The notes below the pieces were generated by a model. That model was given only the letters and a program-made list of their open reading frames with translations. It did no database searches and was not told the origin of the DNA. DNA of 20,468 bases, from contig CAYJEX010000025.1 of NCBI GenBank assembly GCA_964369465.1, positions 1 to 20,468 on the forward strand, given 5' to 3'. Below, one piece after another: positions 7,166-14,181 of this stretch. The first letter of the stretch is position 1, and the number at the start of each line of letters is the position of its first letter. The translations under genes and the position numbers were made by a program. This DNA comes from CAYJHC01 sp964369465 (GTDB taxonomy: Bacteria; Bacillota; Clostridia; Peptostreptococcales; Anaerovoracaceae).

Positions 7166-7954
7166 TCATTTTGAATACGTGTCTTCCTTATACCTAGCCA
7201 AGAATTTTTTTGTTCTCTCCTCTTTCGGATTATCAATAACGTCTTTTGCAAATCCTTCTTCTGCTATGACACCTTCGTCCATAAATATTATTCTATCTGC
7301 TACCTCTCTTGCAAAAGCAATTTCATGAGTTACTATTATCATAGTAGTCTTTTTGTCTGCCAAAGACTTTATCACTCTAAGGACTTCCCCCGTAAGCTCT
7401 GGGTCCAGTGCTGATGTAGGTTCGTCAAAACATAAAATATCTGGATTAACCGCTAGCGCCCTAGCAATAGCCACCCTTTGCTGTTGCCCACCAGAAAGTT
7501 GGTGGGGGTACATATCCATTTTGTCAGACAAACCCATACTAGATAGTATTTCTTTTGCATTTTGCATTATTTCTTTTGTTGTCGCCTCATAAGCACTTTC
7601 TTTATCTTTAGATAACAATTCACAAGCTAATGTCACATTTTTAAGTGCTGTATATTGAGGAAATAAATGGAATGCTTGAAATACCATACCAAAATGCAAA
7701 TGATTATTTCTAATTTGCTTACTCGTTAATTCCTTTTGGGAAGACGCATTCAAAAGTAAGTTTCCGTTAACATATATTTCACCTTCGTCTGGTTTTTCTA
7801 GAAAATTAAGGCATCTCAAAAGTGTTGTTTTACCACTCCCCGAAGACCCCAATACGGCTATCGCTTCTCCTTTTTCAAGCGAAAAGCTTATCCCTTTTAA
7901 TACTTCTGTTTTTTCAAACTTCTTGTAAATGTTTTTTACCTCTAATACTGGCAT
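7166..7954 (-). CDS. Polar amino-acid ABC transporter, ATP-binding protein
   Basis: A 262-residue ATPase of the GlnQ/HisP type that energises amino-acid import from the cytoplasmic face. It has Walker A GSSGSGKT (36-43), the Q-loop glutamine at about residue 93, signature LSGGQQQR (153-160), Walker B ILCFDE (173-178) with PTSALDP behind it, and the switch histidine in VTHE (210). All catalytic motifs are intact and the length is normal. Start ATG 7954 follows AAAGGA, and part of that ribosome-binding site is the AATAGAAA core of the 33-bp repeat family found upstream. It is the last gene of the binding protein-permease-ATPase operon. Confidence 0.96.
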   Translation of the reverse strand: MPVLEVKNIYKKFEKTEVLKGISFSLEKGEAIAVLGSSGSGKTTLLRCLNFLEKPDEGEIYVNGNLLLNASSQKELTSKQIRNNHLHFGMVFQAFHLFPQYTALKNVTLACELLSKDKESAYEATTKEIMQNAKEILSSMGLSDKMDMYPHQLSGGQQQRVAIARALAVNPDILCFDEPTSALDPELTGEVLRVIKSLADKKTTMIIVTHEIAFAREVADRIIFMDEGVIAEEGFAKDVIDNPKEERTKKFLARYKEDTYSK

Positions 7955-8012
7955 TTTTATCCTTTCTATTCAATGCATTTAACATATATTCATTAAAATA
8001 TTCAATCCAAAC

Positions 8013-8148
8013 CATAATCTTCGGCACAAAGATTTCTATTAGACGCCGTAATCTTTGACATGATATTTTCTCTTAACATTGCAAACTTTGACACAATAAT
8101 TTCTATTGGCACTGCAAACTTTGGCCCATTGCTTTCTATTGAACTTTA
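8013..8148 (-). repeat. Degenerate 33-bp tandem repeat between permease and ATPase genes
   Basis: About four imperfect copies of a 33-34-base unit, each containing TTTCTATT on the plus strand (8033, TTTCTCTT at 8067, 8100, 8133) with spacings of 34, 33 and 33. GCAAACTTTG recurs at 8080 and 8113, and TAATCTT at 8015 and 8049. A further TTTCTATT at 7963, 70 bases away, suggests the array once reached the ATPase ribosome-binding site. The copy at the permease end includes that gene's last codons and stop. The array therefore looks like duplicated 3'-end sequence, now decayed. Confidence 0.7.
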
Positions 8149-8843
8149 AAGTAGTCGAGTTTTTTTTCAAAGTATCCAAACAGCAGTGTCAACACTCCAC
8201 AAAAGGCAAGAAAGAAAAATCCTGTTGCAAATAGCGGCCATATAAGCCCCATAGTCGCAAATTCTTTCGCCATCATGATTATCTCTTTATTAGCAATAAT
8301 ATTTGCAAGTGCCGTATCCTTTACTAACGTCATAAACTCATTTCCAGTAGGAGGAAGAATTCTTTTTACAACTTGCTTTAATGTAACTTTAAAGAAAATT
8401 TGAGTTTTCGTCATTCCTAACACAAGACCTGCTTCATTTTGTCCCTTTGGAATCGACTCAATACCGCCTCTATATATTTCCGAAAAATAACATGCATAAT
8501 TAATTATGAACGCAACATATGCAGCTGTCATTCTGCCATCTGGGAAAAATGCCCACGGATTTTCGAGACCTAAAAGCCCAGGGCCATAGAAAATGACTAC
8601 AAGCTGTAGCATAAGAGGAGTTCCCCTTACTATCCATATAATCGTTCTCGTAATCGATCTTATAGGTTTAAAAGAGCGAATATGTTTTGGCAATGGTAAC
8701 CTTTTTAGCGGTTGCCACTTACTCATAGAACCAAATGTTATGAACAATCCTAGCGGAAGAGCAAATAAAAGCGTTACAAAAAACACTTGGCAATTCAATA
8801 TAAACGCCTCTGCTAACCTTTCATAAATTACACCTACACTCAT
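8136..8843 (-). CDS. Polar amino-acid ABC transporter, permease protein
   Basis: A 235-residue inner-membrane subunit of the HisM/GlnP family, with a first membrane segment at about residues 15-37 and further segments at 65-90, 105-122, 175-195 and 197-222. The cytoplasmic coupling loop has the EAA-type motif (GGIESIPKGQNEAGLVLGM, 126-144), and IVRGTPLMLQL at 71-81 is the usual family signature. A basic stretch of about 25 residues (41-66, rich in K, R and P) separates the first two segments. Start ATG 8843 follows GGAGG. The binding-protein gene lies 105 bases upstream and the ATPase gene 181 bases downstream, an unusually wide gap filled by tandem repeats. Confidence 0.95.
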   Translation of the reverse strand: MSVGVIYERLAEAFILNCQVFFVTLLFALPLGLFITFGSMSKWQPLKRLPLPKHIRSFKPIRSITRTIIWIVRGTPLMLQLVVIFYGPGLLGLENPWAFFPDGRMTAAYVAFIINYACYFSEIYRGGIESIPKGQNEAGLVLGMTKTQIFFKVTLKQVVKRILPPTGNEFMTLVKDTALANIIANKEIIMMAKEFATMGLIWPLFATGFFFLAFCGVLTLLFGYFEKKLDYFKVQ

Positions 8844-8890
8844 CTAAGACCTCCATCATCATACATATCGATATATGTACATTACGACAC

Positions 8891-8918
8891 AATAGCAGTG
8901 GCAAATGCCGCTGCTATT
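8891..8918 (-). other. Intercistronic hairpin between binding-protein and permease genes
   Basis: A 13-bp near-perfect stem (8891-8903 with 8906-8918, one T-G position) and a very short A/T loop. No U-run follows on the minus strand. Such hairpins commonly protect the upstream binding-protein message from 3' decay, so that it is made in excess over the membrane subunits. That role is inferred here. Confidence 0.65.
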
Positions 8919-8948
8919 GAAATTCTATTAATTTTAATATTTTAACCC

Positions 8949-9719
8949 TTATTTTAGACCTTCTGCTAAATTCAAGCTATATTTTTCAGCTAAAGCTGCC
9001 AATGTTCCATCTGCAGCAAGTTCTGCAATTGCCTCATCTACCATTGCTTTAAGTTCTGAATCTTTACGGAAACCAATTCCATACTCTTCAACTGAAAGCT
9101 CAACACCTTCTACCATTTTTAGATCTTCAAAATCCGTACCTTCTCCAATCATAGCATTTGCAAGTGTCAAATCTACTACTGCAACATCAGCAGTTCCTGC
9201 CATTACTTCTACTAGTGCATCCGTTTGTTTTGTAACTGTAACTAAAATTGCTTGTTTCAAATTTTCATCCGCTTCAATAGCTTTAACTCCAGCTGACCCA
9301 GCTTCTGCAACAACTGTTTTTCCTATCATATCTTCTGTAGATTGAACGTCTGTTGCTGCTCCATCTTTCTTAATCATTACTTGTGCATTTTTTACGTATG
9401 GCTCAGAAATAGATATTGAATCCAAAAGTTCATCTGTAATTGTCATCCCATTCCAGATACAATCTATGTTTCCTGCATCAAGTTCAATTACTTTTGTATC
9501 CCAATTTATTTCAATAAATTCTGGTTCATATCCAATTTTTTCGCACACAGCAATTGCAAGCTCTGTATCAAATCCTGTAAAATTTCCGTCTTCGTCATAA
9601 TAATTCATAGGCTCATATACTGTATATCCTATTTTAAGTACTTTTTCTTCATCGCTTCCACATGCTGTAAATGCAAACGTAAGCGTTACTATCATAATGA
9701 TTACTAATAATTTTTTCAT
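8949..9719 (-). CDS. Polar amino-acid ABC transporter, substrate-binding lipoprotein
   Basis: A 256-residue extracytoplasmic binding protein. A lipoprotein signal (MKKLLVIIMIVTLTFAFTAC) ends in a lipobox, so Cys20 would be lipidated and anchored in the membrane. The mature part is a family 3 solute-binding domain: YEPMNYYDEDGNFTGFDTEL is its signature, followed by WDTKVIELDAGNIDCIWNGMT. The GFDTEL/DCIWNGMT pattern fits polar amino acids such as glutamine, arginine or cystine; the ligand is not decided. The start is ATG 9719, just after GGAGG (9725-9729). A GTG four codons earlier lies inside the ribosome-binding site and is rejected. First gene of the three-gene importer operon. Confidence 0.95.
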   Translation of the reverse strand: MKKLLVIIMIVTLTFAFTACGSDEEKVLKIGYTVYEPMNYYDEDGNFTGFDTELAIAVCEKIGYEPEFIEINWDTKVIELDAGNIDCIWNGMTITDELLDSISISEPYVKNAQVMIKKDGAATDVQSTEDMIGKTVVAEAGSAGVKAIEADENLKQAILVTVTKQTDALVEVMAGTADVAVVDLTLANAMIGEGTDFEDLKMVEGVELSVEEYGIGFRKDSELKAMVDEAIAELAADGTLAALAEKYSLNLAEGLK

Positions 9720-9769
9720 TTCGTCCTCCACAATTCAATATATTTTTATTTTGTATTTATTACGCTATC

Positions 9770-9798
9770 AGTTTAACACATTAAAGTGATGATGTAAA
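9770..9798 (-). promoter_or_regulatory. Sigma-A promoter of the amino-acid ABC importer operon
   Basis: On the minus strand -35 TTTACA (9793-9798, 5 of 6) and -10 TAAACT (9770-9775, 4 of 6) are 17 bases apart, with a TG one base upstream of the -10. The start would lie near 9763, about 44 bases before the ATG at 9719. Confidence 0.6.
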
Positions 9799-9948
9799 GT
9801 CTTTTGCATTTTATTTTGATTGATTTTCTCTTCTTGCATATTTGATTAATTTTAGTCTTTAACGGCTTTAGTTTAAAATTCAAAGTCACTTCATAACACA
9901 GCCTATCGCATAGAACATTTTCAACACGTTCATAATAATTAAATATTT
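9799..9948. other. Intergenic stretch without recognisable feature
   Basis: About 150 AT-rich bases between two divergent promoters. A minus-strand open frame of about 60 codons crosses it, but it has no ribosome-binding site and a low-complexity K/I/C-rich product, so no gene is called. I see no hairpin or known binding site. Confidence 0.5.
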
Positions 9949-9978
9949 TTGTTTTACAACACAATTATATGCTATAAT
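9949..9978 (+). promoter_or_regulatory. Sigma-A promoter of the ATP-grasp gene
   Basis: -35 TTGTTT (9949-9954) and a perfect -10 TATAAT (9973-9978) are 18 bases apart, with an extended -10 TGC. The predicted start is near 9985, giving a leader of about 80 bases. Confidence 0.6.
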
Positions 9979-10001
9979 GTAATTATTGTGCTTTGTTTCA
10001 T

Positions 10002-10021
10002 GTGATTGAATGCTCAATCAC
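10002..10021 (+). promoter_or_regulatory. Dyad in the leader of the ATP-grasp gene
   Basis: A perfect 8-bp inverted repeat GTGATTGA-N4-TCAATCAC lies about 17 bases after the predicted transcription start and 42 bases before the ATG. It could be a repressor operator or a small RNA hairpin. No U-run follows, so it is not a terminator. Confidence 0.45.
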
Positions 10022-10063
10022 TTTCTAATTCAAATTATAATATGATTACACTTGGTGAATTAA

Positions 10064-11077
10064 ATGAGAAAAATAAAATATTTATTTAAAAGAATTTTAG
10101 CTTTAGACTACAAAAATATGATTTCTGTTTGCAAAACAATATGCAAGAAAGAAAACAAGTTCTTTCTAGCAATTTATATTGATATGATAATATGTGGTTT
10201 CAAATATCAAGCAGGTTACTATGACTATCTTGAATTTGAATTCTACAATTTAAACAGAAGGCAACGCAAAACATACTTAACAAGAGGCAAGAACAATGAA
10301 ATAGTTCGAAAATATAACAATAAAGCAGAGTTTTATAAATTCGACAATAAAGCAGAGTTTAACAAAATTTTCGATCCTTTGTTACATAGAGAGTGGATGC
10401 TGATTGATTCAAACAACTTTGAAGAATTTGATTCTTTCTTTAATAAGCACAAAAGCATTGTTGTAAAGCCAATATACGACACAGGTGGCGGTAGAGGTGT
10501 AGATAAATTCACACTTGAAGAAACCGACAATAATTTAGACCTTTTCAACACTCTTCTTTCTAATCGACAAGTATTAATTGAGGAATGTATTAAGCAACAC
10601 CCAAGAATAAGCGAGTTATATGATAAATCAGTAAATACACTGCGAATTTACACTTTTCATTTAAATGGAGTTACACATTATCTTTTTTCCGTTTTCAAAA
10701 TAGGTAATGGAGGCGTTATCGACAACTTCTCAAGAGGTGGCATGTATACATTTACTGATGAAAATGGAGTGGTTTTTGTAGAAGCAATTGACCAAGAAGA
10801 CAATATTTTTGCAGTACATCCAATTTCAAAGCAGCCAATCATTGGATTTGAAGTTCCATATATCAAAGAAGCAATTGAACTAGTCAAAGAAGCTGCTACG
10901 TATTTGCCTAGCATGGCATATGTAGGATGGGATGTTGCAATAGATGCCAACGGTCCATTAATTGTCGAAGGAAATTGTTTTCCAGGAGTATTTCAAGTCA
11001 AACCTAGTTTATCAAAAACCAAAACAGGACTTATTCCAATGTACAAAGAGATAATGGATATAAAATACTTCAATTAA
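10064..11077 (+). CDS. Sugar-transfer-associated ATP-grasp protein
   Basis: A 337-residue protein of the ATP-grasp fold, closest in pattern to the family found in polysaccharide and cell-surface loci (PF14397 type). ATP-binding residues are visible: the lysine of VVKP (135), the glycine-rich loop TGGGRGV (140-146), the EEC segment (173-175), NTLRIYT with its arginine (194), and metal ligands in GWDVAID (288-294) and VEGN (301-304). ATP-grasp enzymes join a carboxylate to an amine through an acyl phosphate. The substrate is unknown and no glycosyltransferase lies nearby. The N-terminal 60 residues are basic and hydrophobic, possibly membrane-apposed. The ribosome-binding site is weak (GGTGA, 5-base spacing). 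Residues 86-100 contain a NKAEF repeat from a 27-base duplication. It is the only plus-strand gene here. Confidence 0.82.
   Translation: MRKIKYLFKRILALDYKNMISVCKTICKKENKFFLAIYIDMIICGFKYQAGYYDYLEFEFYNLNRRQRKTYLTRGKNNEIVRKYNNKAEFYKFDNKAEFNKIFDPLLHREWMLIDSNNFEEFDSFFNKHKSIVVKPIYDTGGGRGVDKFTLEETDNNLDLFNTLLSNRQVLIEECIKQHPRISELYDKSVNTLRIYTFHLNGVTHYLFSVFKIGNGGVIDNFSRGGMYTFTDENGVVFVEAIDQEDNIFAVHPISKQPIIGFEVPYIKEAIELVKEAATYLPSMAYVGWDVAIDANGPLIVEGNCFPGVFQVKPSLSKTKTGLIPMYKEIMDIKYFN
10317..10360 (+). repeat. 27-bp in-frame tandem duplication in the ATP-grasp gene
   Basis: ACAATAAAGCAGAGTTT occurs exactly at 10317-10333 and again at 10344-10360, a 27-base period. It encodes two successive NKAEF units (residues 86-90 and 95-99). 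The reading frame is kept, and the repeat lies ahead of the ATP-binding core. Confidence 0.75.
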
Positions 11078-11123
11078 ATTCAAAGATATCAAAACCCCAC
11101 GATTTAACGGAAGTTCAGCTTAT

Positions 11124-11165
11124 AAAAAAATATCCCCGCGTTAATAATCGCGGGGGATATTTTTT
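11124..11165. terminator. Bidirectional terminator between ATP-grasp gene and fhs
   Basis: A strong stem, CCCCGCG against CGCGGGGG with a one-base bulge, extended by ATAT and long A- and T-runs on both sides (arms 11124-11140 and 11149-11165). It serves the converging ATP-grasp gene on the plus strand and fhs on the minus strand. Confidence 0.92.
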
Positions 11166-11202
11166 ATTGGGGTGGTATTTGTTATATTAGAAATTATTAT
11201 TT

Positions 11203-12879
11203 TTAGAACAACCCTGTTATTTTACCTGATTTATCTACATCAATTTTCTCCGCTGATGGAACTTTTGGCAATCCTGGCATCGTCATAACATCACCTGTTA
11301 GCGCAACTATAAATCCTGCTCCAGCAGACACTTTTAAATTTCTCACAGTAAGAACAAAGTCTTCTGGCGCTCTTAACAATTTAGGATCATCTGAAAAACT
11401 ATATTGTGTCTTTGCCATACAAATCGGTAAGTTATCAAAGCCCAACTGCTCCAGTTGTAACATTTGTTTTTTTGCCGAAGGAAGAATATTAACTTCTTTT
11501 GCTCTATACACTTTTTTTGCAATTTTATTTATTTTTTCCTCTATTGAATCAGTAAGTTCATATGTAAAATTGATTCTGCTTTCTGTTTCGCAAAGTTTTA
11601 CCACTTCTTCCGCAAGCTTTGCACCGCCTTCTCCTCCTTTTGCCCATACCTGACTCAAAGCAACATTAACACCGAGTTCTTTACATTTCTGTTCAATCAG
11701 ATTTAGTTCTGCCTCTGTATCTAATGGAAATTCGTTTATCGCAACTACCGCAGGGATTCCGTAAACCTTAGTAACATTTTCTACGTGTCTTAGAAGATTA
11801 GGGATTCCATTTTCTAACGCTTCTAGGTTTTCTTTACCCAAGTCTTCTTTAGCTACTCCTCCGTGATGTTTAAGTGCTCTAACAGTTGCAACAATAACTG
11901 CTGCTGATGGTTTAATATCTGCCATTCTACACTTAATATCTAAGAATTTTTCAGCTCCAAGGTCGGCTCCAAATCCTGCTTCTGTTACAACATAATCTGC
12001 CATTTTGAGTGCCATTTTTGTCGCCATTATAGAGTTACAGCCATGTGCTATATTTGCAAATGGTCCTCCATGCACAAACGCTGGCGTATGTTCCAAAGTT
12101 TGAACTAGATTAGGTTTAAGTGCATCTTTAAGAAGAGCTGCGGCTGCACCTTGCGCCTTAATCTGACCTACTGTAACTGGTTCATCATTATATGTATAAG
12201 CAAGAACTATTTTGGAAATTCTATTCTTAAGATCTTCAATATCTTTTGACAAACACAAAATAGCCATAATTTCACTCGCAACTGTTATTTCGTAGCCATC
12301 TTCTCGAGGAACTCCATTTACTTTGCCCCCTAAACCATCTATCACTGATCTTAATTGACGGTCATTCATATCGACAGCTCTTTTCCATGTTATTTTTCTC
12401 GTATCTATATTCAGAGAATTACCTTGATAAATATGATTATCTAGCATTGCAGCAATTAAATTATTTGCAGCGCCGATCGCATGCATATCTCCTGTGAAAT
12501 GTAGATTTATATCTTCCATAGGAACGATTTGTGCATATCCACCACCTGCTGCTCCACCTTTCACTCCAAATACAGGACCCAAAGAAGGTTCTCGTAACGC
12601 AACAAATGATTTCTTTCCAATATACCTCAATCCGTCTGAAAGACCTACTGTCGTCGTTGTTTTTCCCTCCCCAGCTGGAGTTGGAGTAATCGCTGTAACT
12701 AATATCAACTTGCCATTTTTTACATCTTTCATTTCATCTAGCATATTATAATCTATCTTTGCTTTATGTTTTCCATAATAATCAACATATTTCTCATCTA
12801 TTCCTGCTTTAGTTGCTATGTCAGAAATATTTTTTAGTTTTGATTCTTGTGCAATTTCAATGTCTGTTTTGTATCCCAT
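11203..12879 (-). CDS. fhs: Formate-tetrahydrofolate ligase
   Basis: A 558-residue cytosolic enzyme joining formate to tetrahydrofolate with ATP to give 10-formyl-tetrahydrofolate. This is the entry of the methyl branch of the Wood-Ljungdahl pathway, and it runs in reverse to yield ATP in purine- and amino-acid-fermenting clostridia. It has the family P-loop TPTPAGEGKTTTT (65-77), REPSLGPVFGVKGGAAGGGYAQ (96-117), the HFTGDMHAI segment (127-135) and the C-terminal KTQYSFSDDP and GDVMTMPGLPK motifs. Full length, no truncation. Start ATG 12879 follows GAGGG at 6 bases. It lies 75 bases after mnmH on the same strand without a terminator between them. Confidence 0.98.
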   Translation of the reverse strand: MGYKTDIEIAQESKLKNISDIATKAGIDEKYVDYYGKHKAKIDYNMLDEMKDVKNGKLILVTAITPTPAGEGKTTTTVGLSDGLRYIGKKSFVALREPSLGPVFGVKGGAAGGGYAQIVPMEDINLHFTGDMHAIGAANNLIAAMLDNHIYQGNSLNIDTRKITWKRAVDMNDRQLRSVIDGLGGKVNGVPREDGYEITVASEIMAILCLSKDIEDLKNRISKIVLAYTYNDEPVTVGQIKAQGAAAALLKDALKPNLVQTLEHTPAFVHGGPFANIAHGCNSIMATKMALKMADYVVTEAGFGADLGAEKFLDIKCRMADIKPSAAVIVATVRALKHHGGVAKEDLGKENLEALENGIPNLLRHVENVTKVYGIPAVVAINEFPLDTEAELNLIEQKCKELGVNVALSQVWAKGGEGGAKLAEEVVKLCETESRINFTYELTDSIEEKINKIAKKVYRAKEVNILPSAKKQMLQLEQLGFDNLPICMAKTQYSFSDDPKLLRAPEDFVLTVRNLKVSAGAGFIVALTGDVMTMPGLPKVPSAEKIDVDKSGKITGLF

Positions 12880-12954
12880 TTGTTTCCCTCTTCATTTCTT
12901 TTAAATATTTTGTTTTAGAAGCAATTTCATTTATGATAACACTTGCTTCAGCGG

Positions 12955-14052
12955 CTATTTTAGTTCTAAGAAATAACTTGTAACTTCTTCTTCATTCCCC
13001 CTAAATAAAATTTCTTTTGTGTTTTTATTTAGTTGATATTCATACATTTTGTCGAAATGTTCCTTTAAAAAAAATCTTATCCATGCTTCATGGTAGTAAT
13101 AGCTACCATTTTTTTGCTGATTTATCATAGCTTCATCTAGTAGTCGTAACACCTTATCCAGTTCTTCTCTTCCTATTCTTCTCCCCAATCTCATCATGCT
13201 TTCTTTGATATAATTATGCCATGATTTATGTCCTTCTTCAAGTGTCTTATTCAAAATAACATAATCCTTTTGGGATTCTACAACATATTCTAATAGAGTG
13301 TTCTCTACTCTTTTCTCAAATGGAACATTAATTATTACAAGCTTAGCAGTTTGCATATACGTGTAAAACGACTCAGGAATAAAGCTTTTACCTATATGTT
13401 TACCTTCGTCTTCAATGAGAATATACCTATTTTTTCCTTCACATTTTTTAATCACTTCATAAGCCAAGTTGTTCTCAAAATTAATTTGAGTAGGTTGTCC
13501 ATTCGAATATGCCCCGAAGCTTGAACCCCTGTGGTTTGCTATTCCTTCTAAATCAACGAAATTTTCAAACTTTTTCAAAAGAAATGTTTTCCTTGAACCT
13601 GTATGACCTCCTAGAATTATTGGAAGTTTAGTTATATTTTCTGGCAAAAGTGCTTCCATTAAATATTTGCGAAATTCTTTGTATCCGCCTTCTATTTTGG
13701 GAACCGAAATTCCCGTTTCTTCGTATAGCCAATTTTGTGCATATCTCGATCTTGCGCCACCTCTAAAACAATAAAGAATAGCGTCAGAATTAGCTGTAAC
13801 AGCTTCCTTCCAACCATCTATTCTTCTTTCTTTTATCTTTCCAGAAACTAATTCAAGTCCTAACTGCGTGGCTTTTTCCATTCCTGCATTTTTATATTTT
13901 ATTCCTACGAGTCTTCTCTCTTCATTGTTCATTATTGGTAAATTTATACTCGTTTTAAATGCACCTTTTTCAAACTCAATTGGAGCTCTAACATCAATAA
14001 GTAATTTTTCACTTAGGACTATTTCTTTTAATTCATCATTAGATATGCCCAA
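12955..14052 (-). CDS. mnmH: tRNA 2-selenouridine synthase
   Basis: A 365-residue enzyme that replaces sulfur by selenium in 2-thiouridine at the tRNA wobble position, using selenophosphate. The N-terminal rhodanese domain (about 1-125) holds the active cysteine (95) in YCFRGGARS. The C-terminal P-loop domain follows, with ANHRGSSFG (172-180), QPTQ (186-189) and IEDEGKHIG (213-221). The Walker A reads GHTGSRKT (149-156), with arginine 154 where a glycine is usual; the DNA reads TCA AGG AAA ACA, so it is one base from GGG. The start codon is TTG at 14052, forced by an upstream in-frame stop and backed by AGGAG 9 bases away. The length is normal. Its presence implies selenophosphate synthesis elsewhere in the genome. 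Confidence 0.93.
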   Translation of the reverse strand: MGISNDELKEIVLSEKLLIDVRAPIEFEKGAFKTSINLPIMNNEERRLVGIKYKNAGMEKATQLGLELVSGKIKERRIDGWKEAVTANSDAILYCFRGGARSRYAQNWLYEETGISVPKIEGGYKEFRKYLMEALLPENITKLPIILGGHTGSRKTFLLKKFENFVDLEGIANHRGSSFGAYSNGQPTQINFENNLAYEVIKKCEGKNRYILIEDEGKHIGKSFIPESFYTYMQTAKLVIINVPFEKRVENTLLEYVVESQKDYVILNKTLEEGHKSWHNYIKESMMRLGRRIGREELDKVLRLLDEAMINQQKNGSYYYHEAWIRFFLKEHFDKMYEYQLNKNTKEILFRGNEEEVTSYFLELK

Positions 14053-14181
14053 ATTTATTTTCTCCTACTCCATTTCAAAACGTGTTATATAAAACCACAA
14101 ATCAAATTTACGCAATTCCATCAAAATTCTATATGAATGTTTTATAATCCTTCTATTTCACTAAGCAATGTTGCCGAAATA

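Noticed and set aside
8013..8148. Possible CRISPR-like array because of the 33-base period
   Set aside because: The repetition is head-to-tail with no unique spacers, the copies are diverged, and there are no cas genes.
9773..9964. Minus-strand 63-codon frame upstream of the binding-protein gene
   Set aside because: It has no ribosome-binding site, a low-complexity K/I/C composition, and overlaps the importer promoter.
12880..12950. Short open frame in the mnmH-fhs gap reading like an amphipathic peptide
   Set aside because: It has no in-frame start codon with a ribosome-binding site and is only about 30 codons, so it is probably chance.
14053..14181. Possible promoter in front of mnmH (TTGCGT, 18 bases, TATATA)
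   Set aside because: The -35 match is poor and such pairs are common by chance in DNA this AT-rich; not strong enough to list.
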